A DNA stretch of 11,161 bases from Candidatus Microgenomates bacterium (lineage in GTDB: Bacteria; Patescibacteriota; Microgenomatia; JAADGY01): contig WFRL01000007.1 in NCBI GenBank assembly GCA_015486555.1, positions 1-11,161 of the forward strand, in the 5' to 3' direction. The notes beneath the pieces were generated by a model that saw only the letters and a list, made by a program, of their open reading frames with translations, searched no databases and was not told where the DNA came from. This document shows, piece by piece, positions 6,923 to 11,161 of this stretch; positions within the stretch are counted from its first letter, which is position 1, and every line of letters starts with the position of its first letter. A program made the translations under genes and the position numbers.

Positions 6923-7966
6923 TCAAGTTAGATAGGTGGGTAAAAACTCTTTATAATTTGCTCTGTCTAAAATAAACGGCGGTTTTCCCCCTTTGACTAT
7001 CTTTAGGGCAATACCCCGGACCAAACCATAAATTATTCTCCTCAAGGTACGAACACCCCCTTCATAACCAATAGGGCGGATAATTAACGGCCAGACTTCT
7101 TCCTTGACTACTACTTCCTTAATATCTAAACCGCTTTCCACTAAAGCACGGGGCAAGAGATATTTAGAGGCAATAATAGCCTTTTCAGTGTCTGTGTAAG
7201 AAGGCATCTCGACAACTTCTAATCGGTCTAAAACTGCAGTGGCTATGTTTTGAATATTATTGGAAGTAGCCATAAAAAATACTTGGGATAAATCCACAGG
7301 ATAATCAATAAAATTATCTCGAAAGGAGCTATTTTGTTCAGAATCTAACAATTCGACTAAAACTCCCATTATAGCCATGCGGACATTCTCTTCTATTCTA
7401 TCAACTTCATCAAGAAGGATAACCGGATTCATTACTTTAGCTTTAATCAATCCCCGAACTATCATCCCTGGTTGGGATTCTAGAGCTAAACGGGAACGGC
7501 CTCGCAGATCATCTACTGAAGCCAAACCACCGAAAGGAATTCGAATAATAGGTCGCCCGAGGGCTTCAGCTAAAGCATAAGCAAAAGTAGTCTTTCCTGT
7601 TCCAATTAACCCCGTGAGGAGAATAACTGGTGCCTGCATCCTTTCCTTTTTTTCTTTTCTTAGTTTCATCACCGCCAGATATTCTAAAATTCTTTTTTTA
7701 ACAAAGTCCAAACCATAATGATGTTCATCTAATATCTTCTTTACCTCTTCCAGATTGAGATTATCTTCAATCACTTGGCCAAAAGGAAGATTTAACAACC
7801 AACTAAGATAATGTTGATAACGGTAAATTTCCTCCAAGTAGAAACTACTGCTCGAAAATTGGCTGAGGTGATTCAATTGAGCTCCTAAATCCCCCTTTAA
7901 TTCAGCTGGCAAAGAAGATTCTTTTACTTTCTTCAATAATTCATTAATTAGCTTTTCGCCTTTCAT
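6923..7966 (-). CDS. Lon-type AAA+ ATPase lacking the protease domain
   Basis: This 347-residue protein aligns by eye to the central part of LonA. It starts with the helical neck (about 5-60; YLSWLLNLPFG at 53-63) and the segment EDNLNLEEVKKILDEHHYGL. The AAA+ core follows: Walker A GLIGTGKT (119-126), Walker B PVILLDEVD (181-189), sensor-1 region ATSNN (233-237) and probable arginine finger Arg248 (LDRLE). The sensor-2 motif is GGVR (303-306) in the alpha lid. The protein then stops; the Lon Ser-Lys protease domain is absent, and so is the N-terminal substrate domain. All nucleotide-handling motifs are intact, so it is probably an active unfoldase or remodelling ATPase, not a decayed Lon. 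Substrate and partner are unknown. It leads the operon with udg and rnj. A perfect TATAAT lies 8 nt before the ATG and no Shine-Dalgarno is seen. Confidence 0.85.
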   Translation of the reverse strand: MKGEKLINELLKKVKESSLPAELKGDLGAQLNHLSQFSSSSFYLEEIYRYQHYLSWLLNLPFGQVIEDNLNLEEVKKILDEHHYGLDFVKKRILEYLAVMKLRKEKKERMQAPVILLTGLIGTGKTTFAYALAEALGRPIIRIPFGGLASVDDLRGRSRLALESQPGMIVRGLIKAKVMNPVILLDEVDRIEENVRMAIMGVLVELLDSEQNSSFRDNFIDYPVDLSQVFFMATSNNIQNIATAVLDRLEVVEMPSYTDTEKAIIASKYLLPRALVESGLDIKEVVVKEEVWPLIIRPIGYEGGVRTLRRIIYGLVRGIALKIVKGGKPPFILDRANYKEFLPTYLT

Positions 7967-7974
7967 TACTTTTA

Positions 7975-7980
7975 ATTATA
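7975..7980 (-). promoter_or_regulatory. Putative -10 box of the Lon-like ATPase operon
   Basis: A perfect TATAAT on the minus strand ends 8 nt before the ATG, so transcription should start within about 2 nt of the start codon. No good -35 is found at 16-18 nt spacing. The hexamer is common in AT-rich DNA, so this is tentative. It is supported by the same layout upstream of rpsO. Confidence 0.45.
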
Positions 7981-8086
7981 GACCACTTTGAGATGATTGC
8001 ATTTATAAAGTCATAAAGTAAAACCTCTCTCTTGATCCCTCCGACTTATCGGAATAACCTATCGATGGGAGAACCCCTCCTCCGCG

Positions 8087-8139
8087 CCATTCTGAGGAGC
8101 TGGGCGACGAAGGATCTAGCGAGCAGAGCGAGCGCAGGA
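8087..8139 (+). repeat. Dispersed palindromic repeat unit B1 (left arm of pair B)
   Basis: CATTCTGAGGAGCTGGGCGA, the core GAAGGATCTAGCGA and the end GCGCAGGAA closely match unit A1 (11-72). It pairs as an inverted repeat with 8167-8211. It lies in the 347-bp gap between the pnp stop and the Lon-like ATPase operon, which otherwise holds only the -10 box above and no gene I can support. Confidence 0.75.
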
Positions 8140-8166
8140 ATTAACACTCACACTTGGGAGCACACC

Positions 8167-8211
8167 CCTGCGCCTTCGGCTAGATTCTTCACTACCGCTC
8201 AGAATGACCCG
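8167..8211 (-). repeat. Dispersed palindromic repeat unit B2 (right arm of pair B)
   Basis: On the minus strand it reads GGGTCATTCTGAGCGG, then GAAGAATCTAGC and GCGCAGG. It is the inverted partner of 8087-8139 with a loop of about 27 bp. Placed just after pnp on the pnp transcript strand, the pair could fold into a long hairpin in the mRNA 3' region. Confidence 0.75.
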
Positions 8212-8313
8212 AGAGATGAGGTCATATCTTTCCTTCCGGGTCAACCCGAACGAGCCGATAGGCGCCCCCTCCCACGTTCGACATCCTAATCAGGTAGGAA
8301 TAGGTTTCAAGTC

Positions 8314-10431
8314 TTAATTAAGAGGCTGAGCTAAAGCAACACTGATTTTTCCATCCTCAGTTATTTTATCTACTCGGACCCTTAGTTTCTGGCCTTCATG
8401 AAGAACTTTATTTATATCTCGAACATAGCCAGGAAGTTTTGAGATATGAAGCAGAGCATCACGACCAGGCAACAGTTCTACAAAAGCCCCAAAACTTGTT
8501 AAGCGAACCACTTTTCCATCAAATTCCTCCCCAACCGCAAATTCCCGGACCATATCGTTGATAATTTTAATCGCCCGATTAATCTCCCCCTTATCTCCCC
8601 CACTGACGATAACCCTACCATCCTCACGAATATCGATAACTGTCTCCGTCTCCTTACTAATTTTCTTAATATTCTGGCCCCCAGAACCAATTACCTCTCC
8701 TATCTTATCAACAGGTATATAAGTAATTCCAATCTTTGGGGCGGTAGGTGCCAAATGAGCCCGCGGTTGAGTAATTACTTTAGCCATCCGCTTAAGGATA
8801 GCTAAACGAGTCTGGTAAGAACGATCCAATACCTCAGCCACAATATCTGGAGTTAAGATTAATTTCTTAACATCCAACTGAATAGCAGTTATTCCTTTGG
8901 CCGTCCCAGTTACTTTGAAGTCCATATCACCAGTATGATCTTCTATACCCTTAATGTCAGTTAAAAGCCGATAATTATTCTTATCATCAGAAACCATTCC
9001 GATTGAGATACCTGCCACAGGAGCTTTAATTGGCACCCCCGCATCCATTAAAGCTAAAGTGGAACCACAAGTAGAAGCCATTGAGGTTGAACCTTGCTGA
9101 GAAAGAACCTCAGAAACAATCCTGATAGTATAAGGAAAATCTTCCTCTGAAGGTAAGACAGGTAGAAGTGCTTTTTCGGCTAAAGCCCCATGACCTATCT
9201 CTCGTCTCTTTGGCCAGCCAACTCTGCCAGTTTCCCCAACTGAGTAAGGCAGAGCAGAATAATGATGAATGTAACGCTTGAACTCATCATCTAACATCGT
9301 CTCGATTATCTGTTCCATAGCTGGCGATCCTAAAGTTAAGATACTTAATACCTGAGTCTCTCCTCTTTGGAAAAGGGCACTTCCATGAACTTGAGGCAAA
9401 ACCCCTACCTCTATCTCTAATGGTCGGACCTCATTCTCAGCTCGGCCATCCAGCCGGCGGCCGGTTTTCAATAAATGTTGCCGAGCCTCATCGGCAAAAA
9501 CCTCAGTCAGAGCATCAGAATAATCAGCGACCACTTCTTCCTCTTGGGTATCTTTAACCCCCTCCAGCCACTTCTTCATTAATTCTTTCCAATCATCCTC
9601 TGTCTTTTTACCATCAGCCATTTCCTTAATCATTTTCTTAATTTCTTCCCTATGCCCTTCTGCTAACTCGACTGCCTTCCCATCCAAAACAAACGGCGAA
9701 TATTCTTTCTTTGACTGGCCAATTTCCTGGCGGAGTTCATCAACCAGTTTAAACAGGGGTTGAATCTGCTGATAAAAAAGTTTTACCCCGTCAGCAACCA
9801 CTTTATTCTCCACTTCCCGCGCTCCAGCTTCTATCATAACAACCGCATCCTTCGTCCCAGAAACAACTAGATCCAACTGCCCTTCTTTTACTTCCTCCAA
9901 CGTCGGATTAAAAATTAACTTTCCATCAAGGTAACCAATACGGCAGGCTAAACTAGGACCATTCCAGGGAATAGAAGAAACATATAAAGCAATTTGGGTG
10001 GTTATGTTAGCCAAAATAGCTGGATCATTTTGACTATCTACTGACATAGCGGTGGCAATAACCTGGACTTCATTCATAAAATCCTTAGGGAACAAAGGCC
10101 GAATTGACCGATCAATCATTCTAGCTACTAAAACAGCTTCATCAGAAGGGCGGCCTTCGCGTTTAACGAAGCGGGAACCTTTAATCTTGCCCCCAGCATA
10201 AAGGCGCTCAATGTACTCAACTTGCAAAGGAAAATAACCTAAATTAGATTGTTCTTTTCCCATTACAATAGTAACTAAAACCGAGGTCTCCCCCATCTGA
10301 CCAAGAACGGCAATATCAGCCCGAGGAGCAAACTTGAAGAAAGTAAAACCTAATTTACTCTTTCCAAACTGGATCTCTTTTCTCACTGTGGATTTAATAT
10401 TATCCAAAGGCTTATCAGAAATCTTAACCAT
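8314..10431 (-). CDS. pnp: Polyribonucleotide nucleotidyltransferase (PNPase)
   Basis: This 705-residue enzyme degrades RNA 3' to 5' by phosphorolysis and can add nucleotides in reverse; it acts as a trimer. The first RNase PH domain is at about 12-145, with FVKREGRPSDE (88-98) and IDRSIRPLFP (106-115). A helical linker follows (about 240-320). The second, catalytic RNase PH domain is at about 325-555, with GSTSMASTCGSTLALMDAG (447-465) and the acidic motif DIKGIEDHTGDMDF (492-505). The KH domain carries GSGG at 582-585, and the S1 domain spans about 635-701. Length and order are typical. An upstream in-frame TTG (10444-10446) would add five residues, but AAAGGAAGG sits just before the ATG at 10431, so I start there. 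The gene follows rpsO by 19 nt, the widely conserved rpsO-pnp pairing. Confidence 0.97.
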   Translation of the reverse strand: MVKISDKPLDNIKSTVRKEIQFGKSKLGFTFFKFAPRADIAVLGQMGETSVLVTIVMGKEQSNLGYFPLQVEYIERLYAGGKIKGSRFVKREGRPSDEAVLVARMIDRSIRPLFPKDFMNEVQVIATAMSVDSQNDPAILANITTQIALYVSSIPWNGPSLACRIGYLDGKLIFNPTLEEVKEGQLDLVVSGTKDAVVMIEAGAREVENKVVADGVKLFYQQIQPLFKLVDELRQEIGQSKKEYSPFVLDGKAVELAEGHREEIKKMIKEMADGKKTEDDWKELMKKWLEGVKDTQEEEVVADYSDALTEVFADEARQHLLKTGRRLDGRAENEVRPLEIEVGVLPQVHGSALFQRGETQVLSILTLGSPAMEQIIETMLDDEFKRYIHHYSALPYSVGETGRVGWPKRREIGHGALAEKALLPVLPSEEDFPYTIRIVSEVLSQQGSTSMASTCGSTLALMDAGVPIKAPVAGISIGMVSDDKNNYRLLTDIKGIEDHTGDMDFKVTGTAKGITAIQLDVKKLILTPDIVAEVLDRSYQTRLAILKRMAKVITQPRAHLAPTAPKIGITYIPVDKIGEVIGSGGQNIKKISKETETVIDIREDGRVIVSGGDKGEINRAIKIINDMVREFAVGEEFDGKVVRLTSFGAFVELLPGRDALLHISKLPGYVRDINKVLHEGQKLRVRVDKITEDGKISVALAQPLN

Positions 10432-10434
10432 AAT

Positions 10435-10443
10435 CCTTCCTTT
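10435..10443 (-). promoter_or_regulatory. Shine-Dalgarno of pnp (decides the start)
   Basis: AAAGGAAGG on the minus strand ends 3 nt before the ATG at 10431; its AAAGGA part is spaced 6 nt. It overlaps the region that the alternative TTG start would translate, which argues for the ATG. Confidence 0.75.
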
Positions 10444-10450
10444 CAAAAAC

Positions 10451-10732
10451 TTACTTATTCTTGGAGTTCTTTAAACCAAGTTTCTTAACCAACTTGGTGT
10501 AACGATCCTTGTCATAAAAGGAAAGGTAATGAAGTAGGCGGCGGCGACGGTTAACCATCTTTAAAAGCCCAAAACGGCTGTGATTATCCTTTTTGTGTTC
10601 CTTAAGATGGCCAGCTAGCCTCTTCAACCTTTCAGTCAATAAAGCCACCTGGACCTCTACCGAACCGGTATCTTTATCACCAAGTTGATACTTCTTAATA
10701 ATCTCTTCCTTCGTTCTTTTATCTAATGGCAT
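10451..10732 (-). CDS. rpsO: 30S ribosomal protein S15
   Basis: The protein has 93 residues from the ATG at 10732; bacterial S15 is usually about 89. It binds 16S rRNA early in assembly of the small-subunit platform. Recognisable features are LGDKDTGSVEVQVALLTER (17-35), HLKEHKKDNHSRFGLLKMV (42-60) and the RRRRLLHYL segment. A TTG two codons upstream (10738) is a less likely start. The promoter's -10 box ends 7 nt before the ATG and there is no Shine-Dalgarno, so the mRNA is probably leaderless. This leaves no room for the 5' RNA structure by which S15 represses its own synthesis in several bacteria. pnp follows 19 nt downstream in the same operon. Confidence 0.96.
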   Translation of the reverse strand: MPLDKRTKEEIIKKYQLGDKDTGSVEVQVALLTERLKRLAGHLKEHKKDNHSRFGLLKMVNRRRRLLHYLSFYDKDRYTKLVKKLGLKNSKNK

Positions 10733-10739
10733 ACGCAAT

Positions 10740-10767
10740 ATTATAACAAAAAACTAAGGAATGTAAA
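10740..10767 (-). promoter_or_regulatory. rpsO-pnp promoter
   Basis: On the minus strand a -35 box TTTACA (10762-10767, 5 of 6 matches to TTGACA) is followed by a 16-nt spacer and a perfect -10 box TATAAT (10740-10745). Transcription should start at about 10733, one base before the rpsO ATG at 10732. This is the best sigma-70-type promoter in the window. Confidence 0.7.
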
Positions 10768-10887
10768 CAATCTCTTAATACTTCACCACACTTGTAACAC
10801 TTATTAGGGTATACCCCAGGAGCCCTCTGATATAAATAGATGGTGGTTAGGGTAACACAATGATCTTGCATCATGCTTGGGTTCCAA

Positions 10888-10950
10888 CTCCTGCGCTCGC
10901 CTCCGCTCGCTAGATCCTTCACTTCGCCTCTCGGCTCGTTCAGGATGACG
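10888..10950 (-). repeat. Dispersed palindromic repeat unit C1 (pair C)
   Basis: On the minus strand it reads GTCATCCTGA, a variable GC-rich middle, GAAGGATCTAGCGA and GCGCAGGA. Its CATTCTGA-type ends face its partner at 10981-11033. This is the opposite arrangement from pairs A and B, where the GCGCAGGA ends face inward. The whole 10733-11161 stretch has no gene I can support; it holds the rpsO promoter, pair C and AT-rich sequence. Confidence 0.7.
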
Positions 10951-10980
10951 TGGGGAGGAGGAAGGTGCAACCTCTTCCCC
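10951..10980. repeat. Central hairpin of repeat pair C
   Basis: GGGGAGGAGG at 10952-10961 pairs with CCTCTTCCCC at 10971-10980, a 10-bp stem with one G-T mismatch (a G-U wobble in RNA) around a 9-nt loop. It sits exactly between the two arms of pair C. Confidence 0.65.
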
Positions 10981-11033
10981 GGTCATTCTGACCCTCCATG
11001 GCGGAGGGGAAGAATCTAGCGAAGCGCAAAAGG
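10981..11033 (+). repeat. Dispersed palindromic repeat unit C2 (pair C)
   Basis: It begins GGTCATTCTGA, contains an internal hairpin CCCTCC-ATGG-CGGAGGG, then GAAGAATCTAGCGAAGCGCAA. It is nearly identical to unit A2 apart from the hairpin loop (ATGG here, GAGG there). Confidence 0.75.
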
Positions 11034-11065
11034 TATTGGCACCCAAACTTAAGTTGAATTTCATT

Positions 11066-11084
11066 CGCCTCTCGGCTAGATCCA
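11066..11084 (-). repeat. Fragment of the dispersed repeat
   Basis: CGCCTCTCGGCTAGATCC matches the middle of the unit in unit-C1 orientation (compare 10925-10935 and 10907-10917). The rest of the unit is missing. It may be a truncated copy. Confidence 0.4.
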
Positions 11085-11087
11085 GGA

Positions 11088-11108
11088 AAAATTTTAAATT
11101 TGAAATTT
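11088..11108. repeat. AT-rich heptamer triplet
   Basis: Three consecutive 7-mers, AAAATTT, TAAATTT and GAAATTT, immediately follow the truncated repeat fragment. The 7-bp period is the same as in the tract at 286-474, but the sequence is unrelated. It is short enough to be a chance AT-rich stretch. Confidence 0.4.
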
Positions 11109-11161
11109 TTATTGTTTGTATCCTTGGAATTTATTTTTTTGTACCTTCTTAACATAGATCC

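Noticed and set aside
6923..7966. Calling this gene lon (endopeptidase La)
   Set aside because: The catalytic Ser-Lys protease domain is entirely missing, so it cannot be an ATP-dependent protease by itself.
8032..8289. An 85-codon open frame on the plus strand
   Set aside because: It runs through both arms of palindromic pair B, its product has no recognisable domain, and it has no ribosome site. It is a by-product of the GC-rich repeat.
10432..10446. TTG start for pnp adding MKGRI
   Set aside because: The five codons are the Shine-Dalgarno sequence for the ATG at 10431, and PNPase homology does not need them.
10807..10816. Perfect 10-bp palindrome GGGTATACCC as an operator
   Set aside because: It is a single short palindrome about 40 bp upstream of the -35 box, with no second copy and no matching regulator gene nearby. 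That is not enough to call it.
10719..11155. Three overlapping open frames on the minus strand upstream of rpsO, one with a zinc-ribbon-looking CYKCGEVLRDC
   Set aside because: They cover repeat pair C and the rpsO promoter, overlap one another in different frames, and lack plausible starts. The CxxC segment is encoded across the -35 region and is best seen as chance.

Overview
The window holds seven confident protein genes and one tRNA gene from a bacterium of moderate GC content. It looks chromosomal, not plasmid or phage. Several protein traits suggest the Candidate Phyla Radiation (Patescibacteria), possibly Microgenomates-like. These are an FtsK motor with the DTPGAEKLLGKGDML motif, an 'RADIAVLGQMGETSVLVT'-type PNPase, and a Lon-type AAA+ ATPase lacking both its N-terminal and protease domains. 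This placement is an inference from remembered family style; a Firmicutes-like anaerobe is the main alternative.

Layout. Positions 1-494 contain no gene. They hold an inverted pair of dispersed palindromic repeats, then about 190 bp of DNA with a strict 7-bp period. A tRNA-Leu(UAG) gene follows, and thiI (4-thiouridine synthetase) begins 6 bp after it on the plus strand. From 1829 to 10732 all genes are on the minus strand. In transcription order (right to left) they are rpsO-pnp, a 347-bp gap with a second palindromic repeat pair, then Lon-like AAA+ ATPase - family-4 uracil-DNA glycosylase - RNase J - ftsK - a RodZ-like HTH/membrane protein. The last 429 bp (10733-11161) are the rpsO promoter region plus a third repeat pair and AT-rich sequence.

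Function. The minus-strand block combines the ribosome and RNA decay (S15, PNPase, RNase J), DNA repair (UDG), chromosome segregation (FtsK) and cell shape (RodZ-like). The order rpsO-pnp ... rnj-ftsK-rodZ resembles a conserved bacterial housekeeping cluster also seen in Firmicutes. The plus-strand pair is functionally linked: ThiI thiolates U8 of tRNAs, and the adjacent tRNA-Leu has a U at position 8.

The most unusual points are: (1) a compact Lon ATPase with no protease domain, one base away from a UDG gene; (2) operon-leading genes whose -10 boxes lie 5-8 nt from the start codon with little or no Shine-Dalgarno, suggesting leaderless mRNAs, while internal genes keep Shine-Dalgarno sites; (3) six copies of a BIME-like palindromic unit, always as inverted pairs, in the three large gaps; (4) 27 consecutive heptamers whose sequence changes block by block while the 7-bp phase never slips.
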